A stretch of DNA of 64,000 nt, taken from positions 1,028,501 through 1,092,500 of the forward strand of contig JAUOZS010000001.1 of NCBI GenBank assembly GCA_032334055.1, written 5' to 3'. Position numbers and translations under genes: made by a program. Shown here piece after piece: positions 33,610 through 42,850 of the stretch. The notes under the pieces are model-generated. The model saw only the letters and a program-made list of their open reading frames with translations, was not told where the DNA came from and did not search any database. This DNA comes from Selenomonadales bacterium 4137-cl. GTDB lineage: Bacteria > Bacillota > Negativicutes > Sporomusales > UBA7701. Numbering within the stretch: the stretch's first letter is position 1; every line of letters starts with the position of its first letter.

Positions 33610-36372
33610 ATGGTAAGTGTGCTGAAAAAGGTGCTAAATATCAACGGGTTGACGCGGACGTTGATCGTCGATCCGGAAGCGAGCCTGGCCAGCGTTCTGC
33701 GCGAACAGCTCCTGCTCACCGGCTGCAAGGTCGGCTGCGGACAGGGGCAGTGCGGCAGCTGCTCGATCATCCTCGACGGCAAAGTCGTCCGCTCCTGTAT
33801 TGTCAAGATGAGCAAAGTGCCCGATGACGCCAAAATCTTCACCATCGAAGGCATCGGTACTCCCGAGAACCTCCATCCCCTGCAGGTAGCCTGGATGGCT
33901 TACGGCTGCGCCCAGTGCGGCTTCTGCAGCCCCGGCTTCATCATGTCCGCCAAGGGCCTGCTGGACACCAACCCCAGCCCCACCCGCGAAGAAATCCGCG
34001 ACTGGTTCCAGAAGAACCGCAACGCCTGCCGCTGCACCGGCTACAAGCCGCTTGTCGACGCCGTCATGGCCGCCGCCAAGGTCCTCCGCGGCGAGCTCAA
34101 GAAAGAGGATTTGCTGTTCAAGCCTGTCGGCAACAAAATATACGGCACCACCTACCACCGGCCGTCGGCCATCCGCAAGGTCACCGGCACCTGGGACTAT
34201 GGCGCCGACGTCGCCCTGCAGATGCCGCCCGACACGTTGCGGCTGGCGCTCGTGCAGGCCGAAGTCTCGCACGCCAACATCAAGGGCATCGACACCAGTG
34301 AAGCCGAAAAAATGCCCGGCGTCTTCAAAGTCGTAACCCACAAGGACGTCAAAGGCAAAAACCGCATCACCGGCCTGATCACCTTCCCCACCAACAAGGG
34401 CGACGGCTGGGACCGGCCCATCCTCTGCGACGAGAAGGTCTACCAGTTCGGCGACGCCCTCGCCATCGTCTGCGCCGACACGGTGGAGCACGCCCGGGCG
34501 GCCGCCAAGAAGGTCAAGGTCGACCTGGAGATCCTGCCCGCCTACATGAGCGCCCCCGCCGCCATGGCCCCCGACGCCATGGAGATCCACCCCGGCACAC
34601 CGAACATCTATTTCGAGCAGGGCGTGGTCAAAGGCGAGGACACCAAGCCGATCATGGAAAAAGCCGACGTCGTCACCGTCGAGGTCGACACCTACTGCAG
34701 CCGCCAGCCGCACCTCACCATCGAGCCCGACTGCGGCAGCGCCTACTTTGACGAGGAAGGCCGGCTCACCATCCACTCCAAGAGCATCGGCATCCACCTC
34801 CACCACGCCATGATCGTCGCCGGCATCGGCGTCGAGCCGGAAAAATGCCGCCTCGTCCAAAACCCGGCCGGCGGCACCTTCGGCTACAAATTCAGCCCCA
34901 CCATGGAGGCGCTCCTCGGCGTAGCCTGCCTGGCCACCGGCCGTCCGGTATCGCTGGCCTACACGATGTATCAGCACATCACCTACACCGGCAAGCGCTC
35001 CCCCGGCTTCGTGAAATGCAAACTGGCCGCCGACAAAAGCGGCAAGCTGCTCGCCATGGAAACCGACTGGACCATCGACCACGGTCCCTACTCCGAGTTC
35101 GGCGACCTGCTCACCCTCCGTCAAGCCCAGTTCACCGGCGCCGGCTACGATATCGCCAACATCCGCGGCAAAGGCCGCACCGTCTGCACCAACCACGCCT
35201 GGGGCTCGGCCTTCCGCGCCTACGGTTCGCCCCAGGCTTTCCTGGCGTCGGAGATCGCAATGGACGAATTGGCCGAAAAACTCGGCATTGATCCGCTCGA
35301 ACTGCGCTTCCAGAACATCTATCGCCCCGGCGCGACCACGCCCACCCAGCAGGTGCCCGAGGTATTCTGCCTCGAAGAAATGATCAACAAACTGCGGCCG
35401 CTGTGGCAGGAAGCAAAAAAACGCTGCCAGGAGCTTTCCACCCCCGAAAAGAAGCGCGGCGTCGGTCTGTCGCTCGGTATCTACGGCTGCGGCCTCGACG
35501 GCCCCGATGGCTCCGAGGCCTGGGTCGAACTGACCAAGGACGGAGTAACGGTTGCCAGCTCCTGGGAAGACCACGGCCAAGGCGCCGACCTTGCCGCGCT
35601 GACCCACGCCCACGAGAATCTCCGGCCGGTCGGCTTCACCCCCGAACAGATCAAGCTGCTCATGAACGACACGGCGCTCACCCCGAACAGCGGCCCGGCC
35701 GGCGGCAGCCGCAGCAACGTCATGACCGGCAACGCCATCCGCGTCGCCTGTGAAATGCTCGTCAACGCCATGAAGAAGGCTGACGGCTCCTTCCGCACCT
35801 ATGACGAAATGGTCGCCGAAAACCTCCCCCTCCGCTACGAAGGCAAGTGGGCGGCCTCGATGTGCACTCCCTGCGACCCCGTCACCGCCAAGGGCGACCC
35901 GTTCCCCATCTACATGTACGAACTCTTCATGCCCGAAGTCGAGATCGACATGAAGACCGGCAAGGCCAAGGTGGTCAAGTTCACCACCATCGCCGACATC
36001 GGTACGATCACCAACAAAACCACCGTCGACGGCCAGATCTGCGGCGGCTTGGCGCAGGGCATCGGCCTCGCCCTCACCGAGGACTTCGAAGACCTCAAGA
36101 AACACACCAGCCTGGTCGGCTGCGGCCTGCCGTTCATCCAGGACATCCCCGACGACATCGAGATAATCTACAATATCACCCCGCGGCCGAACGGCCCCTC
36201 CGGCGCCGCCGGCGTCGGCGAGGCGCCGCTGACCGCCCCGCACCCCGCCATCCTCAACGCCATCTACAACGCCTGCGGCGTGCGCCTTTACGCCGTGCCG
36301 GCCCTGCCGGAAAAAATCAAGGCCGGCCTCGAAGCGCTCGCCGCCCAAGGGCAGGCGGCCGCCGGCAAGTAA
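33610..36372 (+). CDS. Molybdopterin aldehyde oxidoreductase (Mop-like, xanthine oxidase family)
   Basis: A 920-residue single-chain enzyme like Desulfovibrio gigas Mop (907 residues). It oxidises aldehydes to acids at a molybdenum-cytosine dinucleotide. The N-terminal [2Fe-2S] domain has GCKVGCGQGQCGSCSI; the second has YGCAQCGFCSPGF and NACRCTGY. The long Mo-binding part follows from about residue 180, with GTFGYKFSPT, AFRAYGSPQ and the near-terminal GVGEAPL, whose Glu is the catalytic base. All cluster and active-site marks are present. No Sec codon is seen. GAAGGAG precedes the ATG. It is the first gene of the sigma-54-controlled cluster. Confidence 0.94.
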   Translation: MVSVLKKVLNINGLTRTLIVDPEASLASVLREQLLLTGCKVGCGQGQCGSCSIILDGKVVRSCIVKMSKVPDDAKIFTIEGIGTPENLHPLQVAWMAYGCAQCGFCSPGFIMSAKGLLDTNPSPTREEIRDWFQKNRNACRCTGYKPLVDAVMAAAKVLRGELKKEDLLFKPVGNKIYGTTYHRPSAIRKVTGTWDYGADVALQMPPDTLRLALVQAEVSHANIKGIDTSEAEKMPGVFKVVTHKDVKGKNRITGLITFPTNKGDGWDRPILCDEKVYQFGDALAIVCADTVEHARAAAKKVKVDLEILPAYMSAPAAMAPDAMEIHPGTPNIYFEQGVVKGEDTKPIMEKADVVTVEVDTYCSRQPHLTIEPDCGSAYFDEEGRLTIHSKSIGIHLHHAMIVAGIGVEPEKCRLVQNPAGGTFGYKFSPTMEALLGVACLATGRPVSLAYTMYQHITYTGKRSPGFVKCKLAADKSGKLLAMETDWTIDHGPYSEFGDLLTLRQAQFTGAGYDIANIRGKGRTVCTNHAWGSAFRAYGSPQAFLASEIAMDELAEKLGIDPLELRFQNIYRPGATTPTQQVPEVFCLEEMINKLRPLWQEAKKRCQELSTPEKKRGVGLSLGIYGCGLDGPDGSEAWVELTKDGVTVASSWEDHGQGADLAALTHAHENLRPVGFTPEQIKLLMNDTALTPNSGPAGGSRSNVMTGNAIRVACEMLVNAMKKADGSFRTYDEMVAENLPLRYEGKWAASMCTPCDPVTAKGDPFPIYMYELFMPEVEIDMKTGKAKVVKFTTIADIGTITNKTTVDGQICGGLAQGIGLALTEDFEDLKKHTSLVGCGLPFIQDIPDDIEIIYNITPRPNGPSGAAGVGEAPLTAPHPAILNAIYNACGVRLYAVPALPEKIKAGLEALAAQGQAAAGK

Positions 36373-36385
36373 TTCCCAGCGCATC

Positions 36386-36449
36386 AACCGGGAACGAACT
36401 GGATAGTCCGCCGACTACCGGTTCGTTCCCGGTTGCCCCTTAACGGGGC
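36386..36449 (+). other. Two intercistronic hairpins after mop
   Basis: AACCGGGAACGAAC (36386) pairs perfectly with GTTCGTTCCCGGTT (36421), and GCCCC/GGGGC follows at once. There is no T-tract. Such structures often protect the upstream message from 3' decay and reduce expression of downstream genes. Confidence 0.6.
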
Positions 36450-36478
36450 CAAAAATTCGCAAACAGGCGAGTGGTATT

Positions 36479-38788
36479 ATGGACCAAAAAGAACTGCGCG
36501 CGCAAGAAGCGAAATGTATCCAGGAAAATCCCCCCGGCTGCACCGCCGGCTGCCCCGTCCACGTCGACGTGCGGGGCGTCGTCGCCGCCGTCCGCAAAGG
36601 GGACTGGGCCGCCGGCAAGGCGGTCTTCGAAAAAACCGTGCCCTTCCCGGAGATCATCGCCCGCATCTGCGATCAGCCCTGCCGGCCAACCTGCAAACGG
36701 GGCGAAATCGGCGACCCCATCGAAATAAACGCCCTGGAACGGATCTGCGTCGTCCGGAGCGACCAGCCCGCCCCCCGCAGCCCCGCCCTCCCGGCCAAAA
36801 CCAGCCGGGTAGCCGTCGTCGGCGCGGGCCTGAGCGGCCTCACCGCCGCCCTGGAGCTGGCCCGCAAGGGCTATCCCGTCGTCGTCTTCGAAGCCGCCGG
36901 TCAGCCGGGGGGAAGCATCAGGGATGTTCCCGATAAAATACTGCCCCGCCAGGTAGTCGAAAAAGATCTGGCCATCTTTGCCCGGCTGCCGGTCGAATTC
37001 CGCTATGGCTCGCCCGTAAGCGGCGACGGTCCGGGCGTCTCGCTGGCCGGCCTCGCCGCCGAATACGACGCCGTCTATCTGGGCGTCGGGAGCGGGCAAG
37101 CCTGCCGCGCTCTCGGCATTGCTCAAGACGCCGTCGACCCCGCCACCCTGGCGACCGGCCACCCCAAAATCTTCGCCGGCGGCAGCTTACGCCGCCAAAG
37201 CCGCGAACGCTCGCCCATCGCCTCAATCGCCGACGGCAAAGCGGCCGCCGCCTCCGTCGACCGGCTGCTGCAGGGCGCGTCCCTCACCGCCGGCCGGGAC
37301 AAAGAGGGCCCCTACGCGACATCGCTCTACACCAACATCGCCGGCATCGAGCCCCTGCCCGCCGTCACCGCGGCCGACCCGGCCGCCGGCTACACCGCGG
37401 ACGAAGCCCGGCAAGAAGCGGAACGCTGCCTGCTGTGCGAGTGCCGCGAATGCGTCAAGGCGTGCGAATACCTGGCCCATTACGGCTCGTATCCCCGCCG
37501 CTACGTGCGCGAGGTGTACAACAACCTGTCGATCGTCATGGGCATCCATCACGCCAATAAAATGATCAACACCTGCGCCCTGTGCGGCCAGTGCGCCGAG
37601 CTTTGCCCCAACAGCCTCGATATGGGCGGGGTCTGCCTGGAGGCGCGCCGGATGATGGTCGAGCGCGGCAAGATGCCCCCGTCCGTCCACGACTTCGCCC
37701 TGCGGGACATGGCCTTCAGCGCCGGCGACGCCTTCGCCCTCGCCAGGCACCAGCCGGGCTCAGGCAGCAGCCGGTTCGTCTTCTTCCCCGGCTGTCAGCA
37801 GGCGGCGTCCTCGCCGCAGCCTGTCAGGAAAATATACGAATACCTATGCGGAAAGCTCGACGGCGGCGTCGGCCTCATGCTCGGCTGCTGCGGCGCCCCG
37901 GCCAACTGGGCCGGCCGGGAGGAACTCTTCCGCGAAACGCTGCGGCAAACGGAAAACGCCTGGCGCGGTCTCGGCCGCCCCACCGTCGTCACCGCCTGCC
38001 CCACCTGCTACAACATGTTCTACCACAACCTGCCCGAGGTTCCGGTCGAGACGCTCTGGACGCTCCTCGACCGCATCGGCCCGCCGGCAGGAGCGGCGGG
38101 GCTGCCGGCGAGGAAGCTGGCCGTCCACGACAGCTGCACCACCAGGCATGAAACGCCGCTGCACCTTAGCATCCGCAGCCTCCTCGGCCGGCTGGGCCAC
38201 GAAGTCGAAGAACTGCCGTTCAACCGCGAGACGACCGTTTGCTGCGGCTACGGCGGCCTGATGCTCTTCGCCGACCGCGAGGTTGCCCGCAAAACGGTCT
38301 CCAGACGCGTCGGGGAAAGCCCGGCCGACTACCTGACCTACTGCGCCATGTGCCGCGACAACTTCGCCGGCCAGGGCAAACGGGCCATCTATCTTTTGGA
38401 CCTGCTGTTCGCGACTGGCGGGGACGAACCGGCCGAACGGCCGGCGCCGGGCTATTCGGAGCGCCGGGACAACCGGGCGCGCCTCAAACGCGAGCTGCTC
38501 AGGGAATTGTGGGGTGAAACCGTGACCGAACCGCCCGCCCAAATCAAGCTGATCGTTCCCGCGGACGTCCGGCGCATACTGGAGGACAGGATGATCCTCG
38601 ACAGCGACGTCGCCCAGGTCATCGCCCACGCGGAAGAGACCGGCGACAAATTCGCGGATACCGCCAGCGGGCGCTTCCTCGCCTGCCACCGGCCGTCCGC
38701 CGTCACCTACTGGGTGGAGTACTCGCCCGCGGACGGCGGCTTCCTGGTCCACAACGCCTACAGTCACCGGATAGAAATACTTTACTAG
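36479..38788 (+). CDS. FAD/FeS oxidoreductase with CCG domains
   Basis: A 769-residue multi-domain redox protein. The order is a GltD-like N-terminal iron-sulfur segment (CTAGCPVHVDV, CDQPCRPTCKRG), an FAD-binding Rossmann motif (VAVVGAGLSGLTAALELA near 120), a ferredoxin-like pair of cluster motifs (CLLCECRECVKAC and CALCGQCAELCPN near 320-380), then two HdrB-like CCG regions (MLGCCGAPANW and TTVCCGYGGLM). A C-terminal segment of about 85 residues is separate. It likely passes electrons between Mop and a pyridine nucleotide or quinone pool. The matching Desulfovibrio neighbourhood has a protein of this type next to its aldehyde oxidoreductase. Confidence 0.88.
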   Translation: MDQKELRAQEAKCIQENPPGCTAGCPVHVDVRGVVAAVRKGDWAAGKAVFEKTVPFPEIIARICDQPCRPTCKRGEIGDPIEINALERICVVRSDQPAPRSPALPAKTSRVAVVGAGLSGLTAALELARKGYPVVVFEAAGQPGGSIRDVPDKILPRQVVEKDLAIFARLPVEFRYGSPVSGDGPGVSLAGLAAEYDAVYLGVGSGQACRALGIAQDAVDPATLATGHPKIFAGGSLRRQSRERSPIASIADGKAAAASVDRLLQGASLTAGRDKEGPYATSLYTNIAGIEPLPAVTAADPAAGYTADEARQEAERCLLCECRECVKACEYLAHYGSYPRRYVREVYNNLSIVMGIHHANKMINTCALCGQCAELCPNSLDMGGVCLEARRMMVERGKMPPSVHDFALRDMAFSAGDAFALARHQPGSGSSRFVFFPGCQQAASSPQPVRKIYEYLCGKLDGGVGLMLGCCGAPANWAGREELFRETLRQTENAWRGLGRPTVVTACPTCYNMFYHNLPEVPVETLWTLLDRIGPPAGAAGLPARKLAVHDSCTTRHETPLHLSIRSLLGRLGHEVEELPFNRETTVCCGYGGLMLFADREVARKTVSRRVGESPADYLTYCAMCRDNFAGQGKRAIYLLDLLFATGGDEPAERPAPGYSERRDNRARLKRELLRELWGETVTEPPAQIKLIVPADVRRILEDRMILDSDVAQVIAHAEETGDKFADTASGRFLACHRPSAVTYWVEYSPADGGFLVHNAYSHRIEILY

Positions 38789-38800
38789 CGGGGGAGCCAC

Positions 38801-38992
38801 ATGGACGAACAAAAGCTCGTATGTGTAAAGTGCCGCGAACCTCTTGTCCAGGGCGACGTGACCCTGTCGTACATGGGCAGCAACTTTCCGGTCAAGCTGC
38901 CCAAATGCCCCCGTTGCGGGCTGGTCTATATCCCCGAGGCGCTGGCCACCGGCAAGATGCAGCAGGTCGAAGCGGCGCTCGAAGACAAATGA
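38801..38992 (+). CDS. Small zinc-ribbon-like redox protein (DVU_1557-like)
   Basis: A 63-residue protein with two Cys pairs (CVKC and CPRC) 27 residues apart, built like a rubredoxin or zinc ribbon. Between them is LSYMGSNFPVKLPKC. To my recollection RefSeq calls such proteins DVU_1557 family redox protein and finds them beside Mop-like aldehyde oxidoreductases. GGGGGAG precedes ATG 38801. It overlaps a possible start of the next gene by 4 bp. Whether it binds Fe or Zn cannot be read from sequence. Confidence 0.8.
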   Translation: MDEQKLVCVKCREPLVQGDVTLSYMGSNFPVKLPKCPRCGLVYIPEALATGKMQQVEAALEDK

Positions 38993-39015
38993 ACGAAGAA
39001 CGGGAGGTTGACAAG

Positions 39016-39264
39016 ATGAGCGACGGCCTCACCATTATCGAAGCCGACTCGATCACAGTCGAAGTCGTCGACAAACAGAGCGGCAGAACCTTCCGGCGCA
39101 ATCTGCCGGTAAAATACATCGAGACCGACAACGGCGTCATCCTCGCCGGGGAGACGCTGGCGGGCGCACCCTGCGAAATCGCCCTCCTGTCCGACGCCGC
39201 CGTCGCCCGGATGATCGACGTCACCGGCCGGGGACCCGACTCCCACCGCTGCGATAACGACTAG
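39016..39264 (+). CDS. Conserved-context protein of unknown function, 82 aa
   Basis: Start ATG 39016 has GGGAGG 8 bases upstream; ATG 38989 overlaps the previous stop but lacks a binding site. The protein is beta-rich: MSDGLTIIEADSITVEVVD, then NLPVKYIETDNGVILAGE, with one Cys in GAPCEIALLS and one in the tail SHRCDND. I do not recognise a family. It sits where the related Desulfovibrio cluster (by memory) has a methyltransferase gene, so it may be a cofactor-handling or assembly partner of this system. Confidence 0.7.
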   Translation: MSDGLTIIEADSITVEVVDKQSGRTFRRNLPVKYIETDNGVILAGETLAGAPCEIALLSDAAVARMIDVTGRGPDSHRCDND

Positions 39265-39295
39265 ACGCCCCTAAGTAAGTTGTTGGGAGGATAAG

Positions 39296-40357
39296 ATGAA
39301 AAAACTCTTTCAGGCAATCGCGACCCGGCTGGCCGCCGGCGAAAGCCTTGTCGTGGCGACCATCTTCGACAAAAGCGGTTCCGCCCCCCGCACCGCCGGC
39401 GCCAAAATGGCGATCACGCGGGACGGCGCGACCGTCGGCACGATCGGCGGCGGACGGCTGGAGGCCGACGCCGTGCGGCTGGCCGCCGAAGCGTTCCGCT
39501 CGCGGCGAAGCATCCTGCACGCCTTTGACCTCAGCGGCCGCGACGTCGCCGGCATGGACATGATCTGCGGCGGCCAGGGAGAAGTGCTGCTGGACTTCAT
39601 CGACGCCGCCGACCACGACAACCGCGCCGTCTACGCGGGCATCTGCGACGCCATCGGGCGGCGCGAAAAGGCCTGGCTGATAACCGCGCTCGGCGACGGG
39701 CAGGGCGCATACCGGCCAGCCCGCCGGCAATGCCTCGTAAGACACGACGGCAGCCTCGTCGGCCGCTTCGACGGCGAGCCGGCCTTCCTCGCCAAGCTCA
39801 CCGAAGGTCCGGCCAAAATAGCCATCCACGCCGAAGTGCTCGAAGGGCAGCGCTTCCTCGTGGAACCCGTCCGCCCTACCGGTGTGGCCTATATTTTTGG
39901 CGCCGGCCATGTCTCGCAGAAGATCGCCCCCCTGGCGGAAACGGTCGGCTTCAGGACAGTGGTGCTGGACGACCGCGCTGAATACGCCAGCCGCGCGCGC
40001 TTTCCCGCGCCCACGGAACTCCTCGTGCTCGACTCGTTCGACCGCTTGCCCGCCCTGGAGATCGACGGCGACAGCTATCTCGTCATCGTCACCCGCGGGC
40101 ACCTGTACGACAAAAACATCCTCGAATGGTCCCTGCGCACCGGCGCCGGTTATATCGGCATGATCGGCAGCCGGCGCAAGCGGGATAAAATTTACGCCGT
40201 CCTTGCCGGGCAGGGCTTCGGCGATGCCGACTTCCGGCGGGTTCACTCGCCGATCGGCACCGACATCGGCGCGGAGACTCCCGAGGAACTCGCGGTCAGC
40301 ATCGTCGGCGAGCTCATCAAGGTGCGGGCGGAACGGGAAAGTGCGCGGCACGGGTAG
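39296..40357 (+). CDS. XdhC-family aldehyde oxidoreductase maturation factor
   Basis: A 353-residue XdhC/CoxI-type protein. XdhC proteins hold the molybdenum cofactor, help its sulfuration and insert it into xanthine-oxidase-family enzymes. The N-terminal XdhC domain has ATIFDKSGSAPRTAGAKM and GTIGGGRLEADAV; the Rossmann part has YIFGAGHVSQKIAPLAE near residue 200 and MIGSRRKRDKI near 300. GGGAGG precedes the start. Its C-terminus overlaps the next gene by 17 bp. It is the expected chaperone for the Mop enzyme encoded at 33610. Confidence 0.92.
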   Translation: MKKLFQAIATRLAAGESLVVATIFDKSGSAPRTAGAKMAITRDGATVGTIGGGRLEADAVRLAAEAFRSRRSILHAFDLSGRDVAGMDMICGGQGEVLLDFIDAADHDNRAVYAGICDAIGRREKAWLITALGDGQGAYRPARRQCLVRHDGSLVGRFDGEPAFLAKLTEGPAKIAIHAEVLEGQRFLVEPVRPTGVAYIFGAGHVSQKIAPLAETVGFRTVVLDDRAEYASRARFPAPTELLVLDSFDRLPALEIDGDSYLVIVTRGHLYDKNILEWSLRTGAGYIGMIGSRRKRDKIYAVLAGQGFGDADFRRVHSPIGTDIGAETPEELAVSIVGELIKVRAERESARHG

Positions 40358-41489
40358 CCCGGCCGCGCTCGTCCTCGCCGGCGGCCGCTCATCGCGCGCG
40401 CCGGGGTTCAAGCCGCTCCTGCCGCTGGGCGATTCGACCGTCCTCGAAACGGCGGTCGGCGGCCTGCGGCGGGCCGGCGTCGGCGACATCACGGTCGTCG
40501 TCGGCCACCGCGCCGCCGACCTGCTCGCGGTGCTGGCCAACCTGCCGGTGCGGACAGTCGTCAACGAACACTATCAACAGGGCATGTTCTCCTCCGTCGT
40601 CGCCGGCGTCCAAGCCCTCCCTCGCGAAACCGACGCCTTCTTCCTCCTGCCGGCCGACATCCCCCTGGTCAAAAGCCGGACAATCAGGCTGCTGGCCCGG
40701 GCCGGCCGGAAAACCGGTGCCGACGTCGTCTACCCTGTCTTCGCAGGCCGGCGCGGTCACCCGCCGCTCATCTCCGCCCGCCTGTCGCCGGCCATCCTGG
40801 CCTGGGACGGAGCGGGGGGCCTGCGTTCCCTGCTGGAGCGCTATGAAGTCGGTGCCAGCGAAGTGGCGGTGCTTGACGAAGGAATCCTGCTTGACATCGA
40901 CACCGCCGCCGACTATCAATTTGTCGGGCGTTACGCCGACCGCCGCTGGCCGACCGGCGGCGAATGCCGGCAAATTCTTGCACGGCTCGCCGTCCCGGAC
41001 GCCGTGGCAAGCCACGGCCGCGCCGTGGCCGCCGTGGCCCGGCGGCTCGCCGCCCGCCTTAACGGCGCCGGGCTCAGCCTCGACGAAGACCTCGTCGCCG
41101 CCGCGGCGCTCCTCCACGACCTGGCCAAAGGCCGCCCCGATCATCCCGCCCGCGGGGCCAAACTGATCGAGCGCCTCGGCTACCCGCGCGTGGCGGCCAT
41201 CATCGCCGTCCATCACGATATCGTCTTCGCGGCGGGCCAGCCGCTGGACGAGGCGGCGGTGGTCCATCTGGCCGACAAACTCGTGCGCAACGACACGATC
41301 GTCCCGCTCGAAGATCGGTTTGCCTGCTCGCGGGAAAAGTTCGCCGACGCGGCCGCCCGGACGGCGGCCGAAAACCGCCTGGCCCGGGCGCGGCTGATCG
41401 CCGCGGCGGTCGAACAGACCCTGGAAACGGGCCTGGCGGACATAATCGGAGAGGCTTTCCCTCTGCCGGACGGCGGTGAAAAAACATGA
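40341..41489 (+). CDS. MobA/MocA-like nucleotidyltransferase fused to HD domain
   Basis: A 382-residue two-domain protein. The N-terminal 200 residues have ALVLAGGRSSRAPGFKPLL, VVNEHYQQGMFSSV and LPADIPLV, a MobA/MocA-type NTP transferase. The C-terminal half is an HD hydrolase (SHGRAVAAVA and LLHDLAKGRPDH, plus VHHDIVF). Mop-type enzymes use the cytosine dinucleotide form of the cofactor, so CTP transfer to molybdopterin is the likely first activity. The role of the HD part is unknown. GTG 40341 is chosen because it starts the recognisable domain; it overlaps xdhC. RefSeq, as I recall, names this DVU_1551 family NTP transferase. Confidence 0.87.
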   Translation: MRGTGSPAALVLAGGRSSRAPGFKPLLPLGDSTVLETAVGGLRRAGVGDITVVVGHRAADLLAVLANLPVRTVVNEHYQQGMFSSVVAGVQALPRETDAFFLLPADIPLVKSRTIRLLARAGRKTGADVVYPVFAGRRGHPPLISARLSPAILAWDGAGGLRSLLERYEVGASEVAVLDEGILLDIDTAADYQFVGRYADRRWPTGGECRQILARLAVPDAVASHGRAVAAVARRLAARLNGAGLSLDEDLVAAAALLHDLAKGRPDHPARGAKLIERLGYPRVAAIIAVHHDIVFAAGQPLDEAAVVHLADKLVRNDTIVPLEDRFACSREKFADAAARTAAENRLARARLIAAAVEQTLETGLADIIGEAFPLPDGGEKT

Positions 41490-42850
41490 GCAACCAAGAA
41501 GCCATCCTCGGCGCGGCCGCAAGCCTGTGCCCAGTATGCCTCAAACGCATCCCGGCCCGCAACGTCGCCGCCGGCGACGACGTCTACCAGGAGAAAACCT
41601 GCCCTGAACACGGCCGCTTCCGGACGATAATCTGGCGCGGCCCGCCGTCGTACCTGTCCTGGGGGGCCGCCGCGCAGCCGCCGGCCGGCGACGCGGCGAC
41701 CGACAACGACTGCCCGTTCGACTGCGGCCTCTGTCCCGGCCACCGCCGGCAAACCTGCTGCGTCCTGCTCGAAGTAACGCAGCGCTGCAACCTTGGCTGC
41801 CCGGTATGCTTCGCCGGCGCGGGCGGCAAAGCCGTCGACCCCGACCTCGCCACGGTCGAAAGCTGGTACCGGCGGCTGCTGGTCCACGGCGGGCCTTACA
41901 ACATCCAACTGTCCGGCGGCGAACCGACCCTCAGGGACGACCTGCCCGAAATGATCGCCCTGGGCAAGTCGCTGGGCTACAGCTTCTTTCAGCTCAACAC
42001 CAACGGCCTGCGGCTGGCGGAAGACCAGCCTTACGGGCTGAGGCTGAAACAGGCCGGCCTGTCGTGCGTCTTCCTGCAGTTCGACGGCCTCGACGACACC
42101 GTCTACGAAAAAATCAGGGGCAAAGCCCTGCTGGCGATAAAAAAGGCCGCCATCGCCCGTTGCGCCGAACTCGGCCTCGGGGTGGTGCTCGTGCCCACGC
42201 TTGTTCCGGGAATAAACACCGCCCAGATCGGCCGGCTCGTCGACTTCGCCGTCAGCCTCATGCCGGCGGTGCGCGGCGTCCATTTCCAGCCGGTCAGCTA
42301 TTTCGGCCGCTACCCGCAGCCGCCGGCCGACGCCGACCGCTTCACCCTCCCCGAGCTCATGCGGGCTATCGAGGCCCAGACCGGCGGCAAAATGAAAACC
42401 GGCGACTTCCGGCCCTCCGGCGCCAGAAACGCCTATTGCGCCTTCCACGCCAACTACCTGGTGGCGGCGGACGGAGGACTGAAACTGTTGAACAACGGGG
42501 ATGGGAAGGGCTGTTGCCAGTCTGTACCCGCCGCCGACGGCGTCCGCAAAGCGCGGTCGTTCGTCGCCAGGCGGTGGTCGGCGGCCGGCAGCGCCCGGAC
42601 CGACAGCCCCGCCTGCTGTCCGGGGGTCGACACCGGCAGCCTCGACGCCTTTCTGGACACCGTTGACCAACGGTCCCTCTGCATCTCCGCCATGGCGTTC
42701 CAGGACAGCGGCACCATTGACACCGCCAGACTGAAGGACTGCCCCCTCCACGTCCTCCATCCGGACGGCCGGCTGATACCCTTCTGCGCCTACAACCTGA
42801 CGGATATGCGCGGCGAACCGCTGTACCGTCCCCGGAGCGTGACGCCGTGA
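41486..42850 (+). CDS. Radical SAM protein (TrsS-like)
   Basis: A 454-residue radical SAM enzyme. The cluster motif is CNLGCPVC near residue 95, followed by NIQLSGGEPTLRDDLP and FFQLNTNGLR. The N-terminal part has CPVCLKRIPARNV and an EKTCPEHG motif, and CPFDCGLCP. Several C-terminal Cys (KGCCQS, PACCPG) could hold an auxiliary cluster. The sequence has no UGA codon, although, to my recollection, relatives named TrsS can be selenoproteins. The reaction is unknown. It overlaps both neighbours in ATGA fashion, so it is translated with the cofactor and ligase genes. Confidence 0.87.
   Translation: MSNQEAILGAAASLCPVCLKRIPARNVAAGDDVYQEKTCPEHGRFRTIIWRGPPSYLSWGAAAQPPAGDAATDNDCPFDCGLCPGHRRQTCCVLLEVTQRCNLGCPVCFAGAGGKAVDPDLATVESWYRRLLVHGGPYNIQLSGGEPTLRDDLPEMIALGKSLGYSFFQLNTNGLRLAEDQPYGLRLKQAGLSCVFLQFDGLDDTVYEKIRGKALLAIKKAAIARCAELGLGVVLVPTLVPGINTAQIGRLVDFAVSLMPAVRGVHFQPVSYFGRYPQPPADADRFTLPELMRAIEAQTGGKMKTGDFRPSGARNAYCAFHANYLVAADGGLKLLNNGDGKGCCQSVPAADGVRKARSFVARRWSAAGSARTDSPACCPGVDTGSLDAFLDTVDQRSLCISAMAFQDSGTIDTARLKDCPLHVLHPDGRLIPFCAYNLTDMRGEPLYRPRSVTP

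Noticed and set aside
33634..36387. A 917-codon open frame on the minus strand opposite the mop gene
   Set aside because: It is a shadow of a GC-rich gene whose codons end in C or G. Its product is Gly/Val/Asp-rich without any motif, while the plus-strand frame is a clear aldehyde oxidoreductase.
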